This document shows positions 24,489 to 32,792 of a stretch of DNA of 64,000 nt, piece by piece. Each line of letters opens with the position of its first letter. Position 1 is the stretch's first letter. Below the pieces are notes generated by a model. That model did not search any database. It was given only the letters and a program-made list of their open reading frames with translations, and was not told the DNA's origin. A program made the position numbers and the translations under genes. The stretch spans positions 1 through 64,000 of the forward strand of contig NZ_JBIGIA010000011.1 in assembly GCF_043555975.1 (NCBI RefSeq), given 5' to 3'. The DNA is from Pelomonas nitida. GTDB taxonomy: Bacteria; Pseudomonadota; Gammaproteobacteria; Burkholderiales; Burkholderiaceae_C.

Positions 24489-25236
24489 GGTTCGTGCGGT
24501 GGCGTGGATGTTGGCGTGGATGTTGGCGGGCTTGCCGCTCGGCGCCTGCCTGGCGGCGGGGGAGCGCATCAACATCATTGCCGAGGAGTGGGCGCCCTAC
24601 AGCTACGCCGAGGGTGATGCCGTGAAGGGCCTGTCGGTCGACGTCGTCCAGGCGCTGGCTCGGACGTTGCAGGTGCCCATCAAGATCGAGCTCCTGCCCA
24701 GCATGCGCGCCGCCCTGGTGCTGGATCGCCAGCCCCGCACGATGATGATCTCCATGCTGCGTACGCCGGAGCGGGAGTCTCGATACAAGTGGATCGGTCC
24801 GTTGGCAGAGACCTCGATCTACTTCTACAAGCGCAAGGGCAGTGCGTTGGAGATCAACAGTCTGGAAGACGCCAAGAAGGTGCCCCTGATCTGTTCGCGC
24901 CAAGCCGGTCTGGCGGTTGCCCGGCTGAAGGCGGCCGGCTTCACCAACCTCAATGCCCGGGGCTACGACGGCCCGAGCGTCTACCGGATGCTGCTGTTCG
25001 GCCGCTGCGATCTGGCCGTCAGTGATACGCCCGTGGGCGTGGCACGTGCGTTGCAGCAAATGGGTTTCTCGCCGGACGCCGTCGTCCGGACGCCGCTGAA
25101 GCTGTTGTCGCTGCCCTTGTACATCGCCAGCAGCAAGGACATTCCCGACGCCGAGATCGACCGCTGGCAGGCCGAGCTGTCCGCGCTGAAGCAATCGGGC
25201 GCCTTTCAGGCCTTGCTCGGGACGTATGGCGAGTGA
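24433..25236 (+). CDS. Periplasmic solute-binding protein (SBP_bac_3-like) with fused response-regulator N-terminus
   Basis: A 267-residue frame. Residues 1-20 (MINAPIRMPGLTGVEAARR) derive from a response-regulator fragment. A signal-peptide core follows (AWMLAWMLAGLPLGACLAAG) and then an amino-acid-type solute-binding domain: INIIAEEWAPYSYAEGDAVKGLSVDVVQALA, later LICSRQAGLAVARLKAAGF and CDLAVSDTPVGVARAL. The original start may be the ATG at 24508, but that start lacks basic residues before the hydrophobic core; the fragment supplies a basic n-region (RRVR), so the fusion start at 24433 could work. No permease or ATPase is adjacent, so it is an orphan binding protein, perhaps a signalling or enzyme-like relative. 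GC is a little lower than in its neighbours. Confidence 0.75.
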   Translation: MINAPIRMPGLTGVEAARRVRAVAWMLAWMLAGLPLGACLAAGERINIIAEEWAPYSYAEGDAVKGLSVDVVQALARTLQVPIKIELLPSMRAALVLDRQPRTMMISMLRTPERESRYKWIGPLAETSIYFYKRKGSALEINSLEDAKKVPLICSRQAGLAVARLKAAGFTNLNARGYDGPSVYRMLLFGRCDLAVSDTPVGVARALQQMGFSPDAVVRTPLKLLSLPLYIASSKDIPDAEIDRWQAELSALKQSGAFQALLGTYGE

Positions 25237-25251
25237 GCCGCGCACCGGCGC

Positions 25252-27387
25252 TCAGAAGCTGTGCCGGCCAGAGAGCGTGACTCGCCGGCCAGGGCCGGGC
25301 ATGACCCAGGACTGCATGTAGGCGCTGGCGTAGTAGGTGCGGTCGAACAAGTTCTCGACGTCCAGCGCCAGTTGTGTCTGCCGATCGAGCTGCAGCGAGC
25401 CGGTCAGCTTGAAGGTCGTGTAAGCCGGCAGCACGAAGTTGTCGGCCGCCACCAGCGGCGCCACGGCCCCCTCGCGCGCGCCGGTGTGGTGCAGGCCCAC
25501 ACCCAGCGTCGCGCGTTGCCCGCCCAGTAGCCAGGCCTTCACGAGCAGCACATGGGCGCTGTAGCGCGGCACGTTGGCCAGAGGCCGGCCGACGAGGAAG
25601 GCGTTGTTGTCGCTGTGCACGCGGGCATCGGTCAGCGCCAGCGCCCCCGAAAGCCGCAGCCCCGGTAGCAGTTCGCCCGCAGCGTCCAGCTCCAGGCCCT
25701 GGCTGCGGACCTCGCCTGCGGGCACCGAGAAGTTGTTCGGGTCCAGCGGATCGGGCGTCAGCACCTGGTTCTTGGCGATGCGATAGAGCGCCAGCGTGGC
25801 GCTGAACTTGCCGTCGACGCCGTCGAACTTGGCGCCCAGTTCGGCCGCCCTGCCGCGCTCCGCCGGGAAGGCCTGGAAGCTGCGGCTGACGCCGCTGTTG
25901 GGCCGGAAGCTGCCTGCGAGGCTGGCGTACAGCGCCAGCGCGGCGCCGGGCTGGTAGACCAGCCCCGCGCGTGGCGATGTGGCACCCAGCGACTGCGCCG
26001 TGGTGATGCCGTTGCGGCGGTTCAGCAGGGCCTGGTCGTAGCGGTCATGGCGCAGCCCCAGCAGCAGCTTCCATCGCGGCGCCAGGTCCAGCTGATCCTG
26101 CGCGTAGATGGAGCGCGAGCGTTGCACCTCGCGGGTCCAGGTGTTGAGCGTCATCGGCGGCGCCGGCTGGCCATAGACGGGCGCCAGGATGTCGATCGAC
26201 GCGGCCTGCGTGGTGCGCAACTGCAGGCGCTGGTCGATGAAGCGGTAGGCGTCGAAGCCGAACAGCACCTGGTGTTTCACGGTGCCCGTGCGCAGCCGGC
26301 CCAGCAGTTCCAGGCGGCCGGACAGGTCGCGCGCCGCATAGTCGCGGCTGCGCCGCTGGCGCGCCAGGCTGCGCTCGTCGTCCAGCAGGAAGCGGCCCTC
26401 GGTCGACACGCCCTCCAGCGAGCTTTCGCGCTGGCTGAGGCCTGCCTGGACCGACCAGTCCAGGTCGATCTCGTGCTGCAGGAACAGCTGGTGGCCGCGC
26501 GTGTCGGTCGTGTGCGGGCCGTCCCCGGGCTCGCCCAGGAAGCGCGAGCGCGGCACGGCGCCCAGTCGGCCCCGTATCGCCACGATGCCGCGGTCGAGCG
26601 TGGCCTGCTGCCGCGACAGCTCCATCTCATACGACAGCGTGCTGGCCGTGCCGATCATCCACAGCAGCGACGCCGCCACCAGATGGCGCTCGGAGCGGAC
26701 CTGGTCGCGGTCGCTGCCGCCCGATTCGCTCGCCAGGTTGAGCCGGTAGGCGAGCTGATCGCTCAGCGGGCCGCTCAGGTCTCCCGTGGCGCGCCGCCGG
26801 TCCGCGCTGCCCGCGGACAGCTCCAGCCGGCGCTCGCTTACGAACGTCGGCTTCTTGGTCACGATGTTGACCGTGCCGCCAGGCTCGCCGCGCCCGTAGA
26901 GCGCCGACGCCGGCCCCTTCAGCACTTCGATGCTGGCGGTGTTGGCGGTGTCGCGCAGGCCGTTGTAGCCGCGGCTGTAGTTGAAGCCGTTGACCAGATA
27001 GTCGGAGCCGAAGTTCGGATCGCCGGTGAAGCCCCGCACCGCATAGCTGTCCCACAGGCCGCCGAAGTTGCTTTGCGCGGCGATGCCGCTGCCGAGCTCC
27101 AGCGCGTCCGACAGGCGCGTCACGCCAGCGTCGACGAGCAGGTCGGCAGGCAGCACGCGCACGCTCTGCGCCAGGTCGCGGATCGCCGCATCGGTCTTCA
27201 GCGCGCCGGTGACGAACAGGCTGCGATAGGGCTGCCGGGCCGCGGCGACGCGGACGGTCTCCAACTGGTTGATTGCCTCACCCGGCGCCGCGACGAGGGG
27301 TTGCGGCTGCGAGCGGGCCGGGGCGCTGGCGAGCGGCAGCAGCAACGCCGCCGTCGTGGCACAGAGGAGCGGACGCCTGGATCCCAT
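25252..27387 (-). CDS. TonB-dependent siderophore-type receptor
   Basis: A 711-residue outer-membrane receptor. The signal peptide lies in the first 30 residues (MGSRRPLLCATTAALLLPLASA). The plug domain (about 45-180) contains RDLAQSVRVLPADLLVDAGV and the FNYSRGYNGLRDTANTASIEVLKGPASALYGRGEPGG region typical of ferric-siderophore receptors. The 22-strand barrel ends in an aromatic Phe (SGRHSF), as needed for BAM assembly. It imports a ferric complex using TonB/ExbBD energy; the ligand is unknown. ATG at 27387 gives a proper signal peptide; an upstream in-frame GTG-type extension was rejected. No clear Fur box was seen in the 315-bp upstream gap. Confidence 0.92.
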   Translation of the reverse strand: MGSRRPLLCATTAALLLPLASAPARSQPQPLVAAPGEAINQLETVRVAAARQPYRSLFVTGALKTDAAIRDLAQSVRVLPADLLVDAGVTRLSDALELGSGIAAQSNFGGLWDSYAVRGFTGDPNFGSDYLVNGFNYSRGYNGLRDTANTASIEVLKGPASALYGRGEPGGTVNIVTKKPTFVSERRLELSAGSADRRRATGDLSGPLSDQLAYRLNLASESGGSDRDQVRSERHLVAASLLWMIGTASTLSYEMELSRQQATLDRGIVAIRGRLGAVPRSRFLGEPGDGPHTTDTRGHQLFLQHEIDLDWSVQAGLSQRESSLEGVSTEGRFLLDDERSLARQRRSRDYAARDLSGRLELLGRLRTGTVKHQVLFGFDAYRFIDQRLQLRTTQAASIDILAPVYGQPAPPMTLNTWTREVQRSRSIYAQDQLDLAPRWKLLLGLRHDRYDQALLNRRNGITTAQSLGATSPRAGLVYQPGAALALYASLAGSFRPNSGVSRSFQAFPAERGRAAELGAKFDGVDGKFSATLALYRIAKNQVLTPDPLDPNNFSVPAGEVRSQGLELDAAGELLPGLRLSGALALTDARVHSDNNAFLVGRPLANVPRYSAHVLLVKAWLLGGQRATLGVGLHHTGAREGAVAPLVAADNFVLPAYTTFKLTGSLQLDRQTQLALDVENLFDRTYYASAYMQSWVMPGPGRRVTLSGRHSF

Positions 27388-27702
27388 GATGGCGCGGTGC
27401 TGGATCGTCCCGAGTTGGCCTCGGTTCAATCCTCGCACGCGCCGCCCGGCCGCTCACGCCCGCGTCAGGGAATGCGGCTGCTGAAACCGTTGCCGCAGGA
27501 GCGCGCCATGGGCCAGCAGCGGCTGGGCGTTGCTGGCGGCCACGTCCTGCAGTTGCCCGTCCGTCAGCGCGAGCCGTTCCACCAGGGATCGCCCCGACCT
27601 CTTGCCATCGGGCCCGGCACGCCGCCGTCCTGATGTGGTCCTGATGTCGCGTGTGATGGGTGCTGCGGTGCCCGCCGCTCCCGCGACGGGCATGCTGCTA
27701 AT
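27388..27702. other. 315-bp intergenic region between TonB receptor and ferredoxin-NADP reductase
   Basis: Both flanking genes are on the minus strand, so this region is downstream of the reductase and upstream of the receptor. It must carry the receptor promoter, but no convincing Fur box, -35/-10 pair or terminator is visible. It contains a 79-codon minus-strand frame (27454-27693) whose middle (SLVERLALTDGQLQDVAA) looks protein-like. That frame lacks a recognisable family and ends 66 bp before the receptor start; it may be a gene remnant or a small unrecognised gene. Confidence 0.4.
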
Positions 27703-28479
27703 TTACTTCTCGACGAAGGCGCGCTCGATGACGTAGTCGCCCGGCGTCGTCGTGCTGCCTTCCTTGAAGCCGCGGATCTCCAGCATCTCCTGCATGTCTT
27801 TGAGCAGCGCGGGGCTGCCGCACAGCATGATGCGGTCGGTCTCGGGGTTCAGGGTCGGCAGGCCCAGGTCGGCCTGCAGCTTGCCGGTCTGGATCAGGTC
27901 GGTGATGCGGCCCATGTTCTTGTAGGGCTCGCGCGTCACCGTCGGGTAGTACAGCAGCTGCTCAGCAGCGTACTCGCCAAGGAACTCGTGCTTGGGCAGA
28001 TCCACCGTGAGGTGGTCGTGGTAGGCCAGCTCGGCCACCTCGCGCACGCCGTGCACGATGACGACCTTCTCGAAGCGCTCGTAGGTCTCGGGGTCGCGCA
28101 CGATGCTGATGAACGGCGCCAGGCCCGTGCCGCTACCCAGCAGGTAGAGGTTCTTGCCCGGCAGCAGGTAGTCGATCAGCAGCGTGCCGGTGGGCTTGCG
28201 GCCGACGATGATCTTGTCGCCGGGCTTGATGTGCTGCAGCTTGGAGGTCAGCGGGCCGTCCGGCACCTTGATGCTGAGGAACTCCAGGTTATCTTCGTAG
28301 TTGGCGCTGACGATGCTGTATGCGCGCAGCAGCGGCTTCCCGTTGTCGCCCTTGAGGCCGATCATCGTGAAGTGGCCATTGGAAAAACGCAGGGCCTGGT
28401 CACGCGTGGTCGTGAAGCTGAACAGGCGGTCGGTCCAGTGGTGGACGGTCAGGACGGTCTCTTCGTGGAAGGCACTCAT
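27703..28479 (-). CDS. fpr: Ferredoxin--NADP reductase
   Basis: A 258-residue FAD enzyme exchanging electrons between NADPH and ferredoxin/flavodoxin. The N-terminus MSAFHEETVLTVHHWTDRLF fixes the start at 28479. The FAD-binding motif RAYSIVSANYEDNLEF and the nucleotide-binding LLGSGTGLAPFISIVRDPE are clear, and IMLCGSPALLKDM is the conserved NADP-side motif. The C-terminus VEK matches bacterial subclass I forms. In enterobacteria fpr belongs to the SoxRS regulon. Here soxR sits 69 bp upstream on the same strand, so soxR and fpr may form one transcript. Confidence 0.95.
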   Translation of the reverse strand: MSAFHEETVLTVHHWTDRLFSFTTTRDQALRFSNGHFTMIGLKGDNGKPLLRAYSIVSANYEDNLEFLSIKVPDGPLTSKLQHIKPGDKIIVGRKPTGTLLIDYLLPGKNLYLLGSGTGLAPFISIVRDPETYERFEKVVIVHGVREVAELAYHDHLTVDLPKHEFLGEYAAEQLLYYPTVTREPYKNMGRITDLIQTGKLQADLGLPTLNPETDRIMLCGSPALLKDMQEMLEIRGFKEGSTTTPGDYVIERAFVEK

Positions 28480-28548
28480 GGGCGGTTTCATTGGCAGGTC
28501 AACCCGGGGATTTTCGCCGGGAACGGATAGACGGACTTCAGCCAAGGG

Positions 28549-29034
28549 TCAACGCTGTGTTTCGATGCGCAGAAGCCTCGCTCCCGAGCCCTGGCTGCAC
28601 GCCTGATCGCCCGGGTTGTAGAGCGCACAGGCCTTCAGCGACAGGCAGCCACAGCCGATGCAACCGGTCAGCCGTTCGCGCAGCTGCTGAAGCGCGGCGA
28701 TGCGTGCATCCAGCAACGGCGCCCAGCCGGCCGACAGCCGGGCCCAGTCGGCCTTCGTCGGGGTGCGACTGTCGGGCAATGTCGCCAGGGCCGCCTTGAT
28801 CTGCGGCAAGGTCAGGCCCACGTTCTGCGCTGCACGGATGAAGGCGACGCGGCGCAGCGCGTGACGTGGGTATTGCCGGTGGCCGCCCGCGCTGCGGGTG
28901 CCCGCCAGCAGGCCTTCGGCCTCGTAAAAGCGCAGGGCGCTGGCGGCGATGCCCGCACGGCGCGACAGCTGGCCGATGGTCAGCGGCGTGCCGGCTGCCG
29001 AGCTTGACTTCAAGTTCACTTCAACTTCGAGCAT
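28549..29034 (-). CDS. soxR: Redox-sensitive regulator SoxR (MerR family, [2Fe-2S])
   Basis: A 161-residue MerR-family activator. The HTH (LTIGQLSRRAGIAASALRFYEAEGLL) is followed by a dimerisation helix. The [2Fe-2S]-binding pattern C-x2-C-x-C-x5-C is complete as CIGCGCLSLKAC (C125, C128, C130, C136). Oxidation by redox-cycling drugs or superoxide activates it. The start is uncertain: a SoxR box overlaps codons 2-11 of the ATG at 29034, so a downstream GTG or TTG start is possible. In bacteria without SoxS, SoxR directly activates a few genes. The divergent questin-oxidase gene carries the box and fpr lies downstream. Confidence 0.94.
   Translation of the reverse strand: MLEVEVNLKSSSAAGTPLTIGQLSRRAGIAASALRFYEAEGLLAGTRSAGGHRQYPRHALRRVAFIRAAQNVGLTLPQIKAALATLPDSRTPTKADWARLSAGWAPLLDARIAALQQLRERLTGCIGCGCLSLKACALYNPGDQACSQGSGARLLRIETQR
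29004..29034 (+). promoter_or_regulatory. SoxR box and promoter of the questin-oxidase-like gene
   Basis: The segment starting TTGACTTCAAGTTCACTTCA matches the SoxR-box consensus (TTGAC, TCAAGTT, CTT, with the AACTT end). Its TTGACT (29004-29009) doubles as a -35 hexamer. A weak -10 (GAGCAT, 29029-29034) follows with a 19-nt spacer, the overlong spacing typical of MerR/SoxR promoters. The promoter reads toward the questin-oxidase gene at 29066. Confidence 0.7.
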
Positions 29035-29065
29035 GGCGGCCATGTTCCCATGAACGGAGTTGCCG

Positions 29066-30058
29066 ATGTTGATGAAGACCGCCGCCGCACCCGCCACGCT
29101 GGCCGGGTTGCACCACCTGCTGGACGCCGGGCAGGCGTGGTCCGCCACCTACCGGGGCGCGCTGAGCAACCATCTGCCGATGGCGCAGCAGGCCCTGCTG
29201 GAGATGGGCGCCTCGGCCGAGCGGCTGCAGGCTTTCACCGAGCGCGAGGGGACGCACCTCGAACCCCGGGCCGTGGCGCGGGCAGGGCACATCGTCGTCG
29301 AGCGAGACCTGGGCCGGCCTGACAGCGACGCCGCCTGGCGCTGTCACTTCGTCGCCCGCATGGCCGAGCTGGGCCCGGCCGCCGCGCTGCGCGAGGCCCT
29401 GGCGCTGCTGCTGCCGGGTGCAGGCGCCATCGCCTTCCACGGCCTCATCCGCACGGCCCATGCCGTGCTGGCCGGGCACGAGGGCGAGCTGGTGGCGGGG
29501 CTGGCGCACTGGGCCGCTCACTTCATGCCGCTGCCGGTGCGCGATGGCGGGACGCCGCTGCCACTGGCCGACTGGCTGGCGGCGCTCTCGACACTCCCGC
29601 GCCCGTCGGCATCGGGCGGTCTCATCACCGGGCGCATGCAGGCCTGGGCCGGCTCACCGGCCTTCGCCGATCTGGCCGGCCGCCTTCACCACGGGCCGGA
29701 CACGCTGCGGGAGCTGGCGCTGCTGGCGGCCCGCACCTATGCCGCCAGCGGCAACTTCACCGTCCTGCACCTGCTCACCGCCAGCCACGCGATGAGCGTG
29801 CTGCAGCCGTGCTGGCCCACGCCCGAGTTGCCGCGTGGCTTCAGCGTCGCGGCGGCGGCCGGCCTGCTGGCCAGCGGCGTGGCACCGGCCCTCGCGCTGG
29901 ATCGCCTGCCCAGCCGTCCGTGGCCGGCGCTGCTCTCAGCCGCCTGCGCGCAGGACGACGCCCATGTCATCAAGCTCACCCATGCGGCCTGGCGCCTGGG
30001 CCGGCTGTGGCCCGACCCGGCCTGGCGCCGCGCGGTGGAGCGTTCGATGCCTGCCTGA
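29066..30058 (+). CDS. Questin oxidase-family protein (DUF4243)
   Basis: A 330-residue protein of the questin oxidase family, whose fungal member performs NADPH-dependent Baeyer-Villiger-type cleavage of an anthraquinone. Characteristic segments are WSATYRGALSNHLPMAQQALLEMGA near the N-terminus, GAIAFHGLIRTAHAV in the centre and NFTVLHLLTASHAMSVL toward the C-terminus. Start ATG at 29066 follows CGGAG by 6 nt. The SoxR box in the promoter implies induction by redox-cycling compounds. A role in breaking down quinone-type toxins is an inference combining family and regulation. Convergent with the S9 peptidase, 4 bp between stops. Confidence 0.85.
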   Translation: MLMKTAAAPATLAGLHHLLDAGQAWSATYRGALSNHLPMAQQALLEMGASAERLQAFTEREGTHLEPRAVARAGHIVVERDLGRPDSDAAWRCHFVARMAELGPAAALREALALLLPGAGAIAFHGLIRTAHAVLAGHEGELVAGLAHWAAHFMPLPVRDGGTPLPLADWLAALSTLPRPSASGGLITGRMQAWAGSPAFADLAGRLHHGPDTLRELALLAARTYAASGNFTVLHLLTASHAMSVLQPCWPTPELPRGFSVAAAAGLLASGVAPALALDRLPSRPWPALLSAACAQDDAHVIKLTHAAWRLGRLWPDPAWRRAVERSMPA

Positions 30059-30062
30059 TCCC

Positions 30063-32051
30063 TCACTTCAGATGGCGCGACAGGAACTGCTCGATGCGTT
30101 GGTAATAGTCGAGCTGGTCCTCAAGCAATGGGAAGCCGTGGTACGCGTTGGGGTAGGTAACCCAATCCACCGACTTGCCGTACTTTTGCAACGCGTCGCG
30201 CATGCGCTCCCCGTTCTGGATGGGGACGCGCCGATCCTGCTCGCCGTGCACCAGCAGCACGGGTACTTTGATGCGGCTGGCCTGCTCCAGCGGGGAATTT
30301 TTCGCCAACAGCGCATCGTCCTTGACCCGGTCGCCCAACTTCTCGGTCAGCGAATAGCTCTTAGCGTCTGTTGAGATGTCGTTCCAGAAGAAATCGAACA
30401 TGAAGCGCGGGTCGCTGACTGCGGCAAACGCGATCGCGCAGCGGTACTGGTTGGGGTCCTTGGCCACGCCCATCAGAGCGGCATAACCGCCGTAGCTGGC
30501 GCCCATGATGCAGACGCGCTGCGGGTCCACCCAACCGTTTCCCACGGCGAATGTCAGTGCGTCCGACACATCGTCCTGCATGGCCAGTCCCCACTGCTTG
30601 AAGCCGGCCCGGAAGTGATTCTCGCCATAGCCTTCGCTGCCGCGGAACTCGGGCTCTATGACGACATAGCCTCGAGATGCCAAGAACTGGCTCTCGGCTC
30701 GCCAGATCCAGGTCGCGCCCCGGCTCCAGGGGCCGCCATGGACCAGCACGACAGCTGGTGCGGGTTGGCCGGACAGGCTGCGGGGGCGCGTAATCCATAC
30801 GGGAAGGTCCTCGCCGTCCCTTGCCTTGGTGCGGTGCAGTTGCAACGGTGCCATGCGCGCTGGGTCCACGCCGGGGCGGTTGCGACCCACCATCTGCCAT
30901 TCATCGCTCGATGGTGTGAACAACAGCGTCATCCCAGGGTCGGTGTCGCTCGCGGAATGCACCACAAATCGCTTGCCTCCAGTGCATCGGGCGCTGCAGC
31001 TCACGATGTTGACCCGACCGGGCAGCTTGGCGTCGACCTTGGCCTGCACTGCGCGCATGCCGGGGTCCAGCCAACTGGTGGTCCAGGCGTCGACCAGCAC
31101 ATGCAAGCCCAGCAGATCGGCGGATTCACGCTCGAACAGAGGCATCAAGCTGCTCGAGAAGCCCGGCGTGGTCAGCAGCGGTTTGGCAGCCATCTGCCGG
31201 CTCTCGACATCGAAGTCACGAACTTGCGAATAGCCGTCTGCATCTGCCGTCCTGACCAGCAGGCGTTGGTCGTCGCGAATTGCCAACGGCCACCATGGCA
31301 TGTCCAGTGTGGGTGCAGTCAGCAATTCAACCCACTTGCCTGATTTGGTGTCAAACCATGAAATGGTGGTCTGCCCCGCCTTGGTACTGATGGCGATGCG
31401 AGGCCGCCCGCGACCGTCAAAGCGCCAGTCGTCCGCACGTGGCGCCGACTCGATCAGCGTGGCGACCCCGGTCACGACGTCTAGGCTGTAGAGCGTCGAA
31501 TCCTCGTACTCACCGTCAACGTCGAACTGGGCCTTGCCGACGAGTACGGCTTGCCCGCCAGGCGCACCGCCGCCGATGTAGTAGTAGTCGGGGGTTAGTA
31601 CATTTCGGCGGAATACGTCGCGCTCTCTGCCCTTGTACCAGTCGCGCCCGATCAGCTGCCGCGACGTCTTGCCGTCACGGCTCATTACCGACAGGCCCCT
31701 GCTTAGGCGGCCGTGCCCGCGGTAGGCCGGGTCGTTGACCTCGAATACCAGCCAGTCATCAGTGACCCATTCGAAAGAGTCCACGTCGTCGCGTGGGCTG
31801 GCGCTGATGAAATGGCTGCCTTCCTTGCCTTCCAGGTCGATGATGACGAAACCCACCCGTTCGGCGATTCCACCTCGGAGAGCCGCCAGGTAGCGCCCCG
31901 AAGGCGACAGTGCTGCGGCCTGAAGCTCCGTTGGCTTGAAGAATGTCGCCAGCGGCACCGGTTCGTCCTTGGCGGCGGCCTCGACCTGGGCTGGCCATGC
32001 CGCGACGGCGACCACGACGGCAAAGAAGCACTGAATCCATCGTTTCATCAT
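30063..32051 (-). CDS. S9-family serine peptidase (acylaminoacyl/prolyl oligopeptidase type)
   Basis: A 662-residue exported peptidase. A signal peptide (WIQCFFAVVVAVAAWPAQVEA) is followed by an N-terminal beta-propeller. The alpha/beta-hydrolase domain has the nucleophile elbow GASYGGYAAL near residue 515, the Asp in LLVHGEQDRRVP and the His in YPNAYHGFP. The peptide-removing function fits S9C enzymes acting on N-terminally blocked or short peptides in the periplasm. The gene is clearly less GC-rich than its neighbours (several lines near 52-58 percent) and uses A/T-ending codons more often, which suggests acquisition by transfer. ATG at 32051 precedes the signal peptide; a GTG 9 bp upstream is also in frame. 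Confidence 0.9.
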   Translation of the reverse strand: MMKRWIQCFFAVVVAVAAWPAQVEAAAKDEPVPLATFFKPTELQAAALSPSGRYLAALRGGIAERVGFVIIDLEGKEGSHFISASPRDDVDSFEWVTDDWLVFEVNDPAYRGHGRLSRGLSVMSRDGKTSRQLIGRDWYKGRERDVFRRNVLTPDYYYIGGGAPGGQAVLVGKAQFDVDGEYEDSTLYSLDVVTGVATLIESAPRADDWRFDGRGRPRIAISTKAGQTTISWFDTKSGKWVELLTAPTLDMPWWPLAIRDDQRLLVRTADADGYSQVRDFDVESRQMAAKPLLTTPGFSSSLMPLFERESADLLGLHVLVDAWTTSWLDPGMRAVQAKVDAKLPGRVNIVSCSARCTGGKRFVVHSASDTDPGMTLLFTPSSDEWQMVGRNRPGVDPARMAPLQLHRTKARDGEDLPVWITRPRSLSGQPAPAVVLVHGGPWSRGATWIWRAESQFLASRGYVVIEPEFRGSEGYGENHFRAGFKQWGLAMQDDVSDALTFAVGNGWVDPQRVCIMGASYGGYAALMGVAKDPNQYRCAIAFAAVSDPRFMFDFFWNDISTDAKSYSLTEKLGDRVKDDALLAKNSPLEQASRIKVPVLLVHGEQDRRVPIQNGERMRDALQKYGKSVDWVTYPNAYHGFPLLEDQLDYYQRIEQFLSRHLK

Positions 32052-32213
32052 GAGTAGCACCGAGTTCGGGCATCGCAGTGCAATGCCTTCGCGTCCTGAC
32101 AGGAGGCCGATTGTGTGCGGAGTTCTGCCGAACTTGTCTGGTGCGAACGTCGTAATTGATCGGGGTTGACTTCTTGTTTGTTGGAATTGTTGTCCAGTAT
32201 GATGGAAATTGCT

Positions 32214-32792
32214 ATGTCATCCGTTCACGACCGTATCGCTATCCGGCTTCGCCGGCTGCGTCAGGACGCCGGCCTGTCCCTCGACGCGCTGGCGCACAAG
32301 AGCGGCGTCAGCCGCTCCAACATCTCGCTGATCGAACGCGGCCAGAGCAGCCCCACGGCTGTGGTGCTGGACAAGCTGTCTTCGGCGCTGGGCGTCAGCG
32401 TGGCGTCGATGTTCGAGGCGGCGCCCGACACGGCCCCCGCGGCCGCGCCGTCGCCGCTGGCCCGCGTGGCCGACCAGCCCGTGTGGAGCGACCCCGCCTC
32501 GGGCTATGTGCGCCGCAACGTGTCGCCGTCCGGCGTGTCGCCGCTGCAGTTGGTGGACGTGATCTTCCCCGCCGGCCAGCGCGTGGCCTTCGAGACCTCG
32601 GCGCGGGATGCCGACATTCACCAGCTCATCTGGATGATCGACGGGGTGATGGACATCGGCTATGGCGAGGACCGATGGCAGCTGCGCGCCGGCGACTGCC
32701 TGGCCGTGCGGCTGGATGCGCCCATCACCTTTCACAACCCCGGGGCGACGGCGGCGCGCTACCTCGTCGCGTTGACGGGAGCCGGGTCATGA
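32214..32792 (+). CDS. XRE-family regulator with cupin domain
   Basis: A 192-residue regulator: N-terminal HTH_3 (IAIRLRRLRQDAGLSLDALAHKSGVSRSNISLIERG region, residues 8-45) and a C-terminal cupin sensor domain (about 110-185). The motif DIHQLIWMIDGVMDIGYGEDRW and RAGDCLAVRLDAPITFHNPG are the two cupin halves. Start ATG at 32214 has GGAA 7 nt upstream; two in-frame ATGs (32199, 32202) lack this. The stop overlaps the start of the tandem GNAT gene (ATGA), so the two form an operon, a common regulator-acetyltransferase pairing. Confidence 0.9.
   Translation: MSSVHDRIAIRLRRLRQDAGLSLDALAHKSGVSRSNISLIERGQSSPTAVVLDKLSSALGVSVASMFEAAPDTAPAAAPSPLARVADQPVWSDPASGYVRRNVSPSGVSPLQLVDVIFPAGQRVAFETSARDADIHQLIWMIDGVMDIGYGEDRWQLRAGDCLAVRLDAPITFHNPGATAARYLVALTGAGS

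Noticed and set aside
27454..27693. 79-codon minus-strand frame between the TonB receptor and fpr
   Set aside because: Part looks protein-like but no family, start site or conservation can be shown; recorded only as part of the intergenic region.
29050..29322. 90-codon plus-strand frame beginning just upstream of the questin-oxidase gene
   Set aside because: Overlaps the questin-oxidase frame almost fully and reads as Arg/Gly-rich nonsense.
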